Part shown: positions 36,050 through 47,452 of the stretch, one piece after another
Layout of the letters: each line of letters opens with the position of its first letter
Position numbering within the stretch: position 1 is the stretch's first letter
Origin: Citrus sinensis
Lineage: Eukaryota; Streptophyta; Magnoliopsida; Sapindales; Rutaceae
Reading direction: 5' to 3'
DNA length: 64,000 bases
Assembly (NCBI RefSeq): GCF_022201045.2
Contig: NC_068556.1
Location: forward strand, 310,001 to 374,000
Notes under the pieces: model-generated
Seen by the model: only the letters and a program-made list of their open reading frames with translations
Told to the model about the DNA's origin: nothing
Database searches by the model: none
Position numbers and translations under genes: made by a program

Positions 36050-37347
36050 ATGGCCTTTGGAACCTTTCATGGGAGAGGGCACCGACTGATTGCTTGTGAC
36101 ATGGAGGATGTTCAGTTGAATACGAATTGGGATGATGTGACTTGTCCAATATGCTTGGATTTCCCTCACAATGGTGTGCTCCTCCTATGCTCATCTTATG
36201 AGAAAGGATGCCGACCTTTTGTATGTGACACAGACCATTTGCACTCTAACTGTTTGGACCGTTTCAAAAATGCTTATGGTGTGTCACCTCCTTCAACTTC
36301 TGAAGTCAATTCTGCAGCAAACACCCAACCAATGGTTTCAGAAGACAGTTGCAGACCGGCTTGCCCTTTGTGTAGAGGGGAAGTTACTGGCTGGGTGGTT
36401 GCTGATAAGGTCCGTGATTATTTAAACGAGAAGAAACGTTGTTGTGAGGAGGATCAATGTACATTCGCAGGAACGTACTTGGAACTCCGAAAACATGCTC
36501 AGCTTGAGCATCCTCATTCTCGCCCTTCAAAAATTGATCCTGCTCGGCAACTTGATTGGGAAAATTTTCAGCAGTCCTCTGAGATCATAGATGTTTTGAG
36601 CACTATCCATTCAGAAGTTCCGAGGGGCGTGGTTTTGGGGGACTATGTGATTGAATATGGGGATGATGAAACTGGAGATGAGTTTGAGGACTTTCCTGGA
36701 GACGAAGGTAACTGGTGGACCTCCTGCATCTTGTATCAGGTATTTGATAACTTAAGGAATGCTAGAAACAGAAGAAGATCAAGAGTCAGTGATACTAGAA
36801 GAGGAAGCCGCCGCTCGAGTTACGATACCTCTAATTCTGATGAGGGTTCAGTGACATCTGTGGATTTTGCAGAGTACAGAATAGATGAGACCGACGATGA
36901 GTTTGTGAGTACAAGTGGCCCCTCTAGAGGTAGCTCCAGTCATCGCAGGTTAGTAGTGTTTATTTCCATGTAATTTACGTCAGTTCTGTTGAATGATAAC
37001 TTATTAGAACTATTAGTTGGAAATTCGTTTTTCTAATTATATAGTGATCCACTGAAAGGGGAATCTAACTTTCATAGGTTTATACATTTTAACTTGCCTT
37101 CTACAATCTTTGAATCAACTTCTGATTGGATTAGTTTCCATGGCCTAGGCGATTTTCTCAGAGTTCAATGTGTATCAAACTAAGGATTTATACGAAGCTA
37201 GTTTCTTTTGATTGATGTTTCTAGATTCCCCAAAATATTATTTTCAGCTTATTAGTTCCATTGACTCATGATCTGTATAATTTGATGCATGGTCTTCCTG
37301 TATTTCACAGTTCCCGGAGACGCCGTTCCCGCTTCTATGATAATTAG
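36050..37347 (+). CDS. DUF1644 zinc-finger protein
   Basis: Two coding exons, 36,050-36,948 and 37,311-37,347, encode 311 residues. Near the N-terminus is a split Cys/His-rich region: VTCPICLDFPHN, then CSSYEKGCRPFVCDTDHLHSNC, then ACPLCRGEVTGW and CCEEDQCTFAGTYLELRKH. This is the pattern of the plant DUF1644 (PF07800) family, partly RING-like. The C-terminus has an acidic stretch (EYGDDETGDEFEDF) and an Arg/Ser-rich tail ending RRRRSRFYDN. Family members have been linked to stress and ABA responses, with no settled biochemical activity. The ATG at 36,050 is the first in frame and the family block starts soon after. The short second exon is supported by a clean acceptor and the conserved basic tail. 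The protein is intact. Confidence 0.9.
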
Positions 37348-37590
37348 GTAAGACATGCACTACTTCCCTGCATTTGTGTAGAGTTTTGTTGTTTGTAAAA
37401 GAACTCATGTTAAATAAGCTTATCAAGAGTCTTAATGAATTGTTACATTTGAAGTACCCTTTCATTGGTTTATTTATGTAGCTTACGTTTTCAACTATAT
37501 TTTTCTTCTAGACATTTTTTTTGCTTCGTTTTATTATGTTATGTAATCAATGGTCCTAGTTAATTCTGCTGGCTGTGGTTGAATAGAAAG
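37348..37590 (+). other. Probable 3'-UTR intron of DUF1644 gene
   Basis: The stop codon TAG is followed at once by GTAAGA, a good donor. A candidate acceptor TTGAATAG lies near 37,580-37,588 before AAAGTGGAAGC. If spliced, the exon junction would fall at the stop codon itself. Assigned from consensus only. Confidence 0.4.
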
Positions 37591-39181
37591 TGGAAGCAAA
37601 TGATCGAAAGAACTGGGTTAGAGATGATGGTGATAGATGGGAAGTGGAAAGCAGTCAAATCACTGGGGTTGCGAGGTCATTAGCATTCAAACATGTAAAA
37701 GCTACATGTGTGTTATAATTCTGTTACATATTTTGTGCTGGTTATACATAAGTTTCAAACTGTAGAATCCCAAGTGGTAATATGCGCCGACCACTACTTA
37801 TGTTTATGAAGCAGCAGATTTTTTAGCTGATAACTACATATGCATGTTTTTGGCAATTTATTTAACTATTGACTTGGATACTGCTTATTACCGCAGGCAA
37901 ATTTGACCTAAAAGGCTCCATCTAATTTCGTAGTTCGAGTGAGAATGATTCAGTATATGGGATAACTACATGTCTGTCTAAATATAGTTAAATTTAAATA
38001 TTTGAATATGAATGATTTGTTTATATATTTATTTTTCAAAGTGTGGGAAAGTTTGAAAAATTTTAAAGTTGCATGGTTTTAAAGTATTATGAATTAATAT
38101 ATATAAAATTGAAAATTTTTATTAAATTAAAAAAGGATTTAATAATTTAATTGATTGAAATTAAGTTAATTAATTTATTAAATTAGAAAAACAAAAGAGC
38201 CCTTAAGACTGAAGAGTAGCCTTGGAAGTTGGGTTGTTTTTTCAAACCAAAATTCCCCAAAAATAAAACCAAAGATTGGCTGCAGAGACGGTACGGTCCA
38301 AAATCGCACCCTAGAAAATCTTGGCATCTTGCTTTGACAAAAGCAGTATTAATAGGTAATTTTGTGCAACAGCTTAATATTTTTCTCTTAGGTCTTGGAC
38401 AAGAGATTCCACTCTGCATATTCTGTTGCATTTAGATCCCTATTTGCTTTCCTGAAAAGTGTATATGGCAAGAGGACTACACACAATTCTTTTGTTTTCT
38501 ATCTCGTAATTATTATTATTATTATTTAGAAAAATGGGGGAAAAAAAAAAAAACTCATCTAGGATATAAAAATATAAGTAATCAATTCACCGCGTATATG
38601 TTGAATGATTTGTGCAGTCTATTCCCATAAGATCTCAGTTAGTTTGATCTCAAAAGAACCCATCGTTTAAAAATAGACTAAAATATCTTTAAACTGTATA
38701 TTTGATAAGAAACCATGAAAATCTTATTAATTTCTGATCATTTGATGCTAACACATATCGCTCGTTCTTTCACCCTTTTTGGTCTGTTGTTATCCCAAAA
38801 AGTTCATATTAAAATCAAATTTCTCGAGAGTGAAGAGAAGAATTTACCTTCTCCATACTCAATCCAAGATCTGTCTCGGTTGTCTCCTCCATTTTGTGAT
38901 CGAACGGTCTAGGCTTATTCGATACATGGGCCGGGCTTCATACATCAGAAGCCCAATAATCACAAAATCTAAGCCCAAATACAAAACGGGTCAGGTCAGG
39001 TCAGGTCAGGCGGTCGTGAATGTACAAAAAGAAAGAAATATCGCGTCGGGGCTTGCGTAAGCCTAACCGACGGATGGAAATTGGAAACTCATTTCACTAG
39101 CGAGCCGTCGTGTGTTTTATTTATAACAACAAACGTTGTGCGTCGTAAAATCGAATCGCCAAGGAGAGGAAAGAACACAAC
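37591..39181. other. Intergenic region between DUF1644 gene and REI1-like gene
   Basis: No gene recognised. AT-rich until about 38,880, then a GC-richer promoter-like stretch with three site II elements and a (GGTCA)n run at about 38,990-39,010. Confidence 0.55.
38927..38977 (+). promoter_or_regulatory. Three site II (TGGGCY) elements upstream of REI1-like gene
   Basis: TGGGCC at 38,927-38,932 and two inverted copies AGCCCA at 38,950-38,955 and 38,972-38,977, about 205-255 bases before the ATG. Site II elements bound by TCP factors are typical of plant ribosome-biogenesis and other growth-linked genes, which fits the product. Confidence 0.55.
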
Positions 39182-41555
39182 ATGCCGGGGCTGACCTGCA
39201 ATTCATGTAACAGAGAATTCAATGACGACGCCGAGCAGAAGCTTCACTACAAGTCCGATTGGCACCGCTACAATCTCAAACGCAAGGTCTCTCTCTCTCT
39301 CTTTAACTTTTAATTTTCAGTTTCCTTCTCTTTAAAATTTTATGAGATTAAGCGCTTCTGCGTGGCGGCGGTACTTTGTCGAAGAAGTATGTATCTTACA
39401 AGAATTGCTTATCCAAAAAGTGCTTCTGTAAATTGAATGTTTCGTAGCCAAATTAGGCAAATAAAAATTTGTGTTCGGTCATCTGGTAGAGCATTAGGCA
39501 CATAATTGCATACATAGATTGGTATAGAAGAAAACAAAATATATGAAAGGCAACTACATTAGCAATATGCTAAAGCTAGAACTTTTTTATTTTTATTTCT
39601 ATTTTAATGCCGCTCCGTTTTTAGAAGTTATGATGTTTGAGCTACTCTAGCTTAGAAATTGCCCCCAAAAAAAATCTCTTTTTTCAATGCCAAAGGCTCT
39701 CTCCAAGTTCTTGTGTGGTTTGCTTGTAATTGGAGTAGAGGCTTTTGGGGATTAAGAAACATATTTTCCCTTTACTAGGACGATATCAAATTTTGGTCAT
39801 TATTGTTTAATCACTACATTAAGTACCCCACATTAAATCTGTTTTAATTTTTATGATGGTTTTGAGATCTTCAAGAAAATGAATTTTTAGTTGGGGGGCT
39901 TGATTAATGTGGAAAATTTTCCTTTTTCTGCTCCTCCCTATAAAACAGGTGGCCGGGGTTCCAGGAGTGACAGAAGCTCTATTTCTGGCTAGACAAGCGG
40001 CACTTGCTCAAGAGAAAAATAAGAATGCGACCCCAATGACCTACAGTTGTGGTCTTTGTGGAAAAGGGTACAGAAGCTCTAAGGCTCTTGCTCAGCATCT
40101 CAACTCACGAAGCCACATTATGCGGGCTTCTCAAGGAACGAGTAATGAAGAGAAGGAGAAGGTAATAATTAAGCCAATTCCGCTTCGTGATGTAAATAAG
40201 CCTCCTCGGAAAAGAGAAGCAAACAATGAAGAAAGTGAAGATAGTGATGATGAGTGGGAAGAGGTTGGTCCAGATGAAGTATTGGTTAGTGAGGCCACAA
40301 ATTCTCTGACCAATTTGAATGTTGGGTCTCCCGCTGATGATGACTTGGAGGAGGATGACGATGATGGTGCCTTTGAGGAGTTCGATCCAGCATGTTGCTT
40401 CATGTGTGATCTTCCGCACGATGCAATTGAGAACTGCATGGTTCACATGCACAAGTGTCATGGGTTCTTTATTCCTGATGTTGAGTATTTGAAGGATCCA
40501 AAAGGCCTGCTTACTTATCTTGGTCTTAAGGTGATTTTACATAAAATAAGGGAATCCCTTACCTTAATAAGAGACAAGCTAAAAGATAAGAAAACACAGA
40601 TTTTGAATACATTACGCGATAAAATACAACGAATGTTTTTTTTTTTTTGCCCCCCTTTTAGCTTGTCCCTTACTTTATTAAAGTAATGGATTCCCTTATT
40701 ATAAAATTACTCCCAACTTGTATTCTATGTTTTTGCTTGATTTTATTAGCTCAGTTAATCAATTTACCATAAGCAGCTGTTGCTTTCACTTACATGCTCT
40801 GTCTTTTCAAATTTTTTCAGGTTAAGAGGGATTTCATGTGTTTATACTGCAATGATAGGTGCCATCCTTTTAACAGCTTGGAAGCAGTTAGGAAGCATAT
40901 GGAAGCAAAACGTCATTGCAAAATACATTTCGGCGATGGTGATGACGAGGAGGAGGCCGAGTTAGAAGAGTTCTATGACTATAGCAGCAGGTCATTGTCT
41001 TCAAAGTTCATCTTTCTTTTTTGTTTCTTATTTCCTAATTTGATTTATTTACTTTTCAACAAAATAATAAAATTCTTTGTTCTGACAGTTACATGGATGA
41101 GGATGGGAAACAGCTGATCTCATCCAGTGACATGGCCAACACTGTAGAGCTTGGTGGTGGGTCTGAGCTTATCATAACAAAGAGAACAGATAAAGGAACA
41201 TCGACTAAAACGTTCGGCTCCCGTGAATATCTGCGGTATTATCGCCAGAAACCCCGCCCGTCACCGGCAAATAATGTGGCCATTACAGCTGCGCTGGCCT
41301 CAAGGTGTGTTTTTAATCTTTCTCAACTTGCCCTTCTATTAAGAAGGGCAACCTGGGAATCCCATCTCCTTAACATGGCATCCTGTATTTTTCAGGTACA
41401 AGAGCATGGGATTAGCAACCGTGCAAACAAGAGAGCACATGGTGAGGATGAAGGTAATCAAGGAGATGAATAGAACGGGAGTGGAGGCAATGCGCACAAG
41501 GGTCGGCATGAAGAATAATATCATCCGAAACCTCCCCAAGAATGTCCCATATTAG
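39182..41555 (+). CDS. REIL: REI1-like cytoplasmic 60S biogenesis factor (REIL)
   Basis: Five exons, 39,182-39,286; 39,949-40,530; 40,821-40,990; 41,089-41,304; 41,396-41,555, encode 410 residues. C2H2 zinc fingers occur in family order: MPGLTCNSCNREFNDDAEQK at the N-terminus, YSCGLCGKGYRSSKALAQHL, then CCFMCDLPHDAIENCMVHMH and FMCLYCNDRCHPFNSLEAVR. Acidic runs (DDDLEEDDDDGAFEEF, DGDDEEEAELEEFYDY) and the C-terminal REHMVRMKVIKEMNRTGVEA block match Rei1/ZNF622. The yeast protein releases and recycles Arx1-Alb1 from late pre-60S particles in the cytoplasm; plant REIL proteins support growth in the cold. All exons join in frame and no lesion is seen. This is the intact copy of a tandem duplicate whose partner (48,149-54,535) is dead. 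Confidence 0.94.
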
Positions 41556-42432
41556 TCCTAGACTTTAATTTCTTGTTGAATCAGCAGTTTAAGTAAACTT
41601 TTAAATTTAAACAAAAAAGAAAAAAAAATCTCAGATATAGTATGGTTTTCAGTGTAAGCGCTTGTTATTAATTTTATTATGACTGTCTGGTCTACAGATT
41701 TGTTAGTAAAACATTGACATGCTCCAGTTGTTTCATGAAAGAATTTTCAGTTTGTTTCTTCTGGCCAGCCTCCATTGGTCCTTTCTCTTTACTTGTTAGA
41801 ATGATTCATTACGATCGAGACTTTGTAGACCTCCATTGTCTTGAGAATGGCTATGCTAAATTTTCCTTTAGCTTGGTTTACCACGGTTGATGTTGCACGT
41901 ACACTGGAGCTCCGTTTCTATTTCTTGGAAGCCGGTCAGGCATTGTTGGATATTTACATTACATTATACCTATGCTTTGCCCATTTTGAAATGACATTTA
42001 CCGCTCCCTGTCATTGTCCACGAATCTTCTTGGTTACGCAAGTGTTCACTTAGTCTTCACAGAAGCTTCATCTTTTCTCATTCTTTCTTCTCATCTCTGA
42101 GACTCCGACCATCTCTTCCTCTGCTATTATATTTTTGCTGTGGACACTGTAAATTTGAAAGGGTAACTTTTAATTTATCCCATATTCTATGTAGAATCAC
42201 AATTTTTAATTTTTCTCTCAAAAGTACAAAAATATAAATTTACCTTCATTTACTGTTTAGAAGATGAAAAAATAATTCAACTTGCCCTTATTTGCTATGT
42301 TCTGAATAAAATAGATGATAAACTTAAGATTGTCATTATATTTATGGATTGAATTGAAGTTTACCCAAATTGGAATTTTGTTTGTTTTTATATGTTTTTA
42401 GTGTAGTGAGTGTCATGCAACAGTACATAAAC

Positions 42433-42600
42433 CACTAGAGCTGCCATAAATCCTTGCTAGTTCTTGTATCTTACAGAATGTCATCATTTTCATCATCATC
42501 AAAAAGATTCTTAAAAGTTAAAATATAGCTCAATTCAGCATAGAATCCAAATTCAACAAAGAATATCCCATTGTTGAATGATAAAATAGTCAGGAGGTTT
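42433..42600 (+). pseudogene. Relic of kinase first exon and intron
   Basis: TTCTTGTATCTTACAGAATGTCATCA at 42,461-42,486 closely matches the acceptor and first codons of the two kinase A genes (45,528 and 56,819). A nearby AACAAAGAATATCCCATTGTTGAATGATAAAATAGTC echoes their first intron (AACAAACAATATATTGTTGAATGGTGCAATAATC). The rest of the gene is missing. It suggests an older, third kinase A-type copy. Confidence 0.55.
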
Positions 42601-42627
42601 AAGTTTCACAAATTTGAAACCCAAATT

Positions 42628-42821
42628 CAGTGGCGAAGTAAGGATTTTAATTTGGGGATTATCAAAATATATTGCAAGTTCGTATTTAAAGAAGATTGGG
42701 GGTTGTCTTGAAAAATAATTTAAGGGACAGTTTAAAAACTTCTTAATCTTATTTCTTAAAAATTTTTAAAAGCTTGGTGGTTGCCTTGGCAACCCTAGGC
42801 GTGAACATAGTTCCACCCCTG
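42628..42821. mobile_element. Small non-autonomous hAT-like element
   Basis: 194 bp with termini CAGTGGCGAAGTAAGG and CATAGTTCCACCCCTG, which are imperfect inverted repeats of the CAGNGGCGGAAC type common in plant hAT elements. The flanks CCCAAATT and CCTAAAAT agree at 6 of 8 positions, as expected for an aged 8-bp target-site duplication. No coding capacity. Confidence 0.6.
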
Positions 42822-43178
42822 CCTAAAATCCTGCATCAGTCAGTAGTAGTAGGCGGCCTCCAGTGTTCGTAGCCTGTGGTTGATAGAAAATAAACCTGGT
42901 TGAAGAAAGAGTCATCTTTTGTCACATTCTTGTACAATCTTTTCTTATGTCACGATAACATAAAGAGAGAATGGTAAGAAATAACCTGAAACTCAGAACA
43001 TGATCAAACTAACTATTTTAATAGAAAGTTCTGTATGTTGACTCTCTCATGTTGTCACGCATCTCATCACTCAGAAAATTATTAATTGCTTATTTCCCTT
43101 TCTTCTTTGGCACTTCATATTTTAATTTGTTTTGCAACCACAAAAACAAAATAAATTGGGATACATACATCTTATGCG

Positions 43179-44178
43179 TAGGGATGGCAAAAATCCCCAC
43201 GGGGACGGGTACCCTCGGGGATTTTCCCCATTCGGGGAGGGTATGGGGATAATTTCATACCCAATTTCTTATTCGGGGAGGGGGCGGGGAAATTTTTTTA
43301 CCCAATTTCTTATTCGGGGAGGGGACGGGGATGAGGTGGAATCCCCATCCCCTACCCATTTCCCCATTTTAATTTTTAATTTTATTTTAATTTTTTAAAA
43401 TTACTAGTAAATAAATAATAAAATTATAAATATTGGTAAAAATAAAAAATATCGAAATATTTATACTATTAAACTTTTAGGCCTAATTAACTAATTAAAG
43501 TCCTAAATTTTTATTTAGGACATTAAAAAGATCGAGTAGATTCTATTAGCCAAACATTTTTTTTAATTTTAATATTCTTTAAATATTTTAAACTTAAATC
43601 TATTTTTTATTTATTTTTAGATGTTATAATTGCCCACAGCGAATCACAATTTTAATATCTAATCTAATCTAATCTAATCTAATATTTGCTTGTGATTTGC
43701 TCCGATTTAACTATTGTGTTGTAAAAGGAATAATCCACATTTATAAAGTGCCCACGCCACCATTGAAAAAGTTAATTTTGAATCTAAATTCGATTTTATT
43801 TGTAACAATTCTGTATTAAACTATTAATTTGTTTATGATAGTTTGTAAAAGAATTTTGTATTCCTTGCATGTTGCGTTACTTACTAATTTAATGTATGTG
43901 ACTTTTGTAATATATATTAATGTAAGATATATTTTGAACTTTACTTTTATTTGAATTTTTTATTTTAATATGATTAACTCAAAATTGAAAAAAAAAATGT
44001 ATTAGTTATTCGGGGATCGGGGACCCTCGGGGATCCCCTGTTATTATTCGGGGAGGGGATGGGGATTCTCTCAAGTAATTCTGACGGGGACGGGGAGGGG
44101 ACGGGGACATACGCAAAATATCGGGGATGGGTACGGGGAGATCGGTCCCCTCCCCTCCCCTCCCCATTGCCATCCCTA
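43179..44178. mobile_element. Non-autonomous hAT-type element, 1,000 bp
   Basis: Starts TAGGGATGGCAAAAATCCCC and ends GGGGATTGCCATCCCTA-like (CCCCATTGCCATCCCTA), with G-rich subterminal repeats (GGGGACGGGGA, TCGGGGAGGGG) at both ends and an AT-rich centre without a transposase frame. It is flanked by a perfect 8-bp direct repeat CTTATGCG at 43,171-43,178 and 44,179-44,186. The duplicate region at about 55,817-55,830 carries the site without the insert. An 8-bp duplication with this terminus fits the hAT superfamily. Confidence 0.93.
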
Positions 44179-44978
44179 CTTATGCGTGCTGACTTTGAAT
44201 GATTCATAACAAAAGATGATCAAGACGCCTATTATTATTAATAATTTTTCGAATGTCATTAATTTTCCACCATATGTCATTCTCGATGAAGCTTATTGGT
44301 TATTCATTTCCTCTGCGCCTTCGCTGAAACTTCATGTGCATTATTTCATACAACTTTAGCGGGACATACTGATCATCAAGTTGTGAAGAACCCAAGAACA
44401 AGTCTTTGGGTAGAAGCAAAAACGCAATCAAAGTTCAAGTAATAAAATGTCAATGTGATGTATATCTCATCAAATTAATTGGTTGTTAATTGTATACCAT
44501 CTACAAATAGGGGACTGAAAATTTATTGTCTTAAATTTCGAATGTTAGATTATATAAGATATAAAAACTAAATGCCTAATTATTCTAGTATAATATATGC
44601 ACATTTCTTTTGACAATTTGGCAATTTGTATTATAAAGATAAAATAGTTAAATTAAATTATGTTAAATCAACCTCAACGATCAAAGATGATCAACAAACC
44701 TAATAAAAGAATAACTTAATTGATTAATTATTTAAACTATCTCTCTATTATATATATTTTTTAAAAAAGAACAAAATTATGTAATTTTGTTTCTCTATTA
44801 GTGACTAACTAAGAAAAATTATTTAACTAAACACATATACCACAATTATATAAATTTAAACTCTATTTGTGTATCATAATAGATTTCACAGTAAACTCGA
44901 TTTAAGATAACTTCAATCACATGGCCAAGTCTTAATTATGCATGTTGACTCTGGTAAAATTAATGAAGATGACTTGAT

Positions 44979-45154
44979 ACCAACAAGCGCGTAGATCAAC
45001 TGGCATGATTTTTGGTTCGAGACTTAAGAATGCAGCTGCGTTAAATACTTATTGGGAGAACTTTGCCGCCCTAGTGGTCATACTCGGCTCGAATCTGAAT
45101 TAGTCGGGACCCAATATAATTTTCGGATATCAAATGATTTAATACACCAAAAAA
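44979..45154 (+). mobile_element. tRNA-derived SINE, 176 bp
   Basis: Begins ACCAACAAGCGCGTAGATCA, with an A-box-like GTAGATCAACTGGC and a B-box GGTTCGAGAC about 35 bases later, as in polymerase III-driven SINEs, and ends in an A-rich tail ACACCAAAAAA. It is flanked by a perfect 18-bp direct repeat TAATGAAGATGACTTGAT (44,961-44,978 and 45,155-45,172). Unit 2 has a single copy of that 18-mer at about 56,424, the empty site. Confidence 0.9.
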
Positions 45155-45178
45155 TAATGAAGATGACTTGATGTATAC

Positions 45179-45543
45179 AGATATCATAAAAATTTCCTCC
45201 AGTTTCCACTGTATGTAACTCTCAAAGCGGTTTCTTAATTGGTTATTTCAATGTCCTTTTAGTCTCCATTGAACCATTGTATCTATCTTGCTTATTCTCA
45301 TCTCTGGCCAACTTTCCACCTCCAATTAACAAAATGTCTGTAAAGTATTTCGTGCAACTTTTAGAGTTGTGAAGAGGAAGAAGTCGATCTACAAATTTTT
45401 GGATAGACGCGGAAGCAAAAAGGCAGTCAAAGTTAGTATTATTTCAAATACAGTTTTCTTTTTCATTTTTTTTTACTTAATTTGCTAGACCTGACCTCAG
45501 CTGCCTCTAATCTTTGCTTTTGAATGTTCTTGTATCTTACAGA
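45179..45543. other. Kinase A upstream region
   Basis: Matches the region before kinase A in unit 2 (about 56,440-56,835). It probably contains a leader exon (GTGAAGAGGAAGAAG.. near 45,370) and its intron, ending in CTTACAG before the ATG. No protein frame of its own. Confidence 0.5.
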
Positions 45544-47452
45544 ATGTCAGCAAACGGGCTACCAGACAGGCCATCAGAAAACGGGCTACCAGACGGGCCA
45601 TCGGACGGGCCACCACCATTATGTAAGTCATTAAAGATGCCCCCCCCCCCCCAACCCGAAAAAAAAAAAACCCGGCGACACTCCCCAACGATTTTAACGA
45701 AGTAGATTTTAGTTTCATGCATATTTCAAGAATACCTATGATGTATTACAATCAATTGATGTATGTATGCCATGCGTATTTGAATTTAATATAACCACAA
45801 CTTGCATGATGGTTTTTCAAATTAAATACACACACGTCATAATATTATTTGATTGTTGTATGATTGATATGATACCTCTGATTTATTTTAAAATTTCTAT
45901 CATATCTGAGGTTGTGCTCATGCAGACAGAGGGCTGTGATTAGTGGTATTTATGCACACATGATAGCAAAAGACATTTGAAAGCTAAGCACATATATATC
46001 AACACAGGATCGAAACTCAACAAACAATATATTGTTGAATGGTGCAATAATCGAATTTTGATGTTGTACTGATCTAGGCTGTGCTGAGCATTTAAAGTTA
46101 TTACACCGTGTGTACAACAATATGTTAAGCTTAACATTAAATGCTGTGCCAAGTAATTAAATTTATTCAATAACCATCAATGACAGCTCCTACATTATTT
46201 CACTAATCTGAAACGCTTTTATTAACTTGCAGTCATAGCAGCCATGTCGGTAATATTTGGACTTATAGTAATTATAGTAGTATTTTATATCATCCGATAT
46301 TTTTGGGAAAAGCTAAATCGTACGGAAACAGAAACCCGAAATGCTGCATCTGCTAATAAGCCTGAAGAGGACGTGGTTGAAGTAATATGGGAAGCTGGTC
46401 AAACAATGGAGAGATTCCTTCAAGAAATCGGAAGGGAGAAGCCGGTCAGGTTTACTTCTCTCCAGCTCAATAATTTTACGAGCAATTATTCAACTCGGTT
46501 AGGATTTGGAGGTTTTGGAGAAGTCTATAAAGGACAATTTCCTAATGGTGTGAAAATTGCAGTGAAGGTTCTTAATAGGAACCTAGGCAGAATTGCTGAA
46601 GAGCAATTCATGGCTGAAGTGGGAACTATTGGAAGAACTTATCATATAAATTTGGTTAGGCTTTATGGTTTTTGCCACGACCAACACATGACTGCACTTG
46701 TTTATGAGTACATGGAAAATGGTTCACTTGATGGGTATCTGTTTGGCAAGAAACGAGCAATAGAATGGGAGAAGTTGCACGAAATCGCTATAGGGACAGC
46801 CAAGGGTTTAGTTTACTTGCACGAAGAATGCCAACAGAGAATCATTCATTACGATATAAAGCCCGAAAATGTTCTCTTAGATGCAAACTTCTCTCCTAAG
46901 GTAGCAGATTTCGGGCTTGCAAAGCTTTGTGATAGGAACAAGACTCATGTTACAATAAGTGGATATAAGGGCACTCCTGGCTACTCTGCACCAGAATTTT
47001 TATCAGGGAATTACCCTATTACACATAAATGTGATGTCTATAGCTTTGGAATGGTGTTGTTTGAGATTGTTGGAAGGAGAAGAAATGCAATTGTTGGAGC
47101 CACCGAGAGCCTTGATTGGTTTCCAAAACATGTGTGGGAAGAATATGAGAAATGTGAATTGGGTGCAATGATACTGGGATGTGGGATTGAAGAGAAAGCA
47201 AAAAGATTGTGCATGGTGGCTTTGTGGTGTGTGCAAGACTCTCCCGAAGATAGACCTCCAATGAGTGCCGTGATCAAGATGCTGGAGGGAGTAGTGGAAG
47301 TTTTACCGCCACCAAAACCATTTCGCTATTTGGACTTAATCGAGATGACGAGGTTGAAGTCACTTGAATCTAGTGATGGTTTAAATTCCTCTAATCAGTC
47401 TCGCTGGTACAAGGAGACCACTCCAATAATGGCCAAGCATGATACACAATAG
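45544..47452 (+). CDS. LRK10L-type receptor-like kinase A (intact copy)
   Basis: Two coding exons, 45,544-45,622 and 46,233-47,452, give 432 residues. Exon 1 encodes a short head with two NGLPD-type 9-residue repeats. Residues about 27-50 form one membrane span. There is no extracellular GUB_WAK domain as in full-length LRK10L receptors. The kinase domain carries GFGGFGEVY (near 117), the VAIK-equivalent KIAVK lysine (near 138), HYDIKPEN (near 232), DFGLAK and GTPGYSAPEF. The catalytic motif is HYD rather than HRD, making it a non-RD kinase as in many immune receptor kinases. The relatives I recall are the rust resistance kinase Lr10-like/LRK10L-2 group. An acceptor (CTTACAG) just before the ATG implies an upstream, perhaps non-coding, exon. 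A near-identical but broken duplicate lies at 56,836-58,454. Confidence 0.88.
45573..45622 (+). repeat. Internal coding repeat in kinase A exon 1
   Basis: Exon 1 contains two copies of an in-frame 27-bp unit, AACGGGCTACCAGACRGGCC and its continuation, encoding NGLPDRPSE and NGLPDGPSD, followed by a partial third (GPP). The unit 2 copy lacks the repeat and encodes only MSSGGQPI, so the array expanded or contracted after duplication. Confidence 0.8.

Larger units (their letters stand above)
41832..43065. other. Unit-1-specific stretch with kinase relic and small hAT-like element
   Basis: Unit 2 runs straight from the equivalent of 41,831 to the equivalent of about 43,066, so this 1.2 kb is either inserted here or deleted there. 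It contains a diverged kinase exon 1 remnant (42,433-42,600) and a small hAT-like element (42,628-42,821), both listed separately. No intact gene. Confidence 0.65.

Noticed and set aside
38229..38435. Short plus-strand frame before the REI1-like gene
   Set aside because: No family similarity, and an overlapping minus-strand frame of similar length suggests chance.
46959..47277. Overlapping frames on both strands inside the kinase genes
   Set aside because: They are shadows of the conserved kinase domain in other frames and recur identically at the duplicate.
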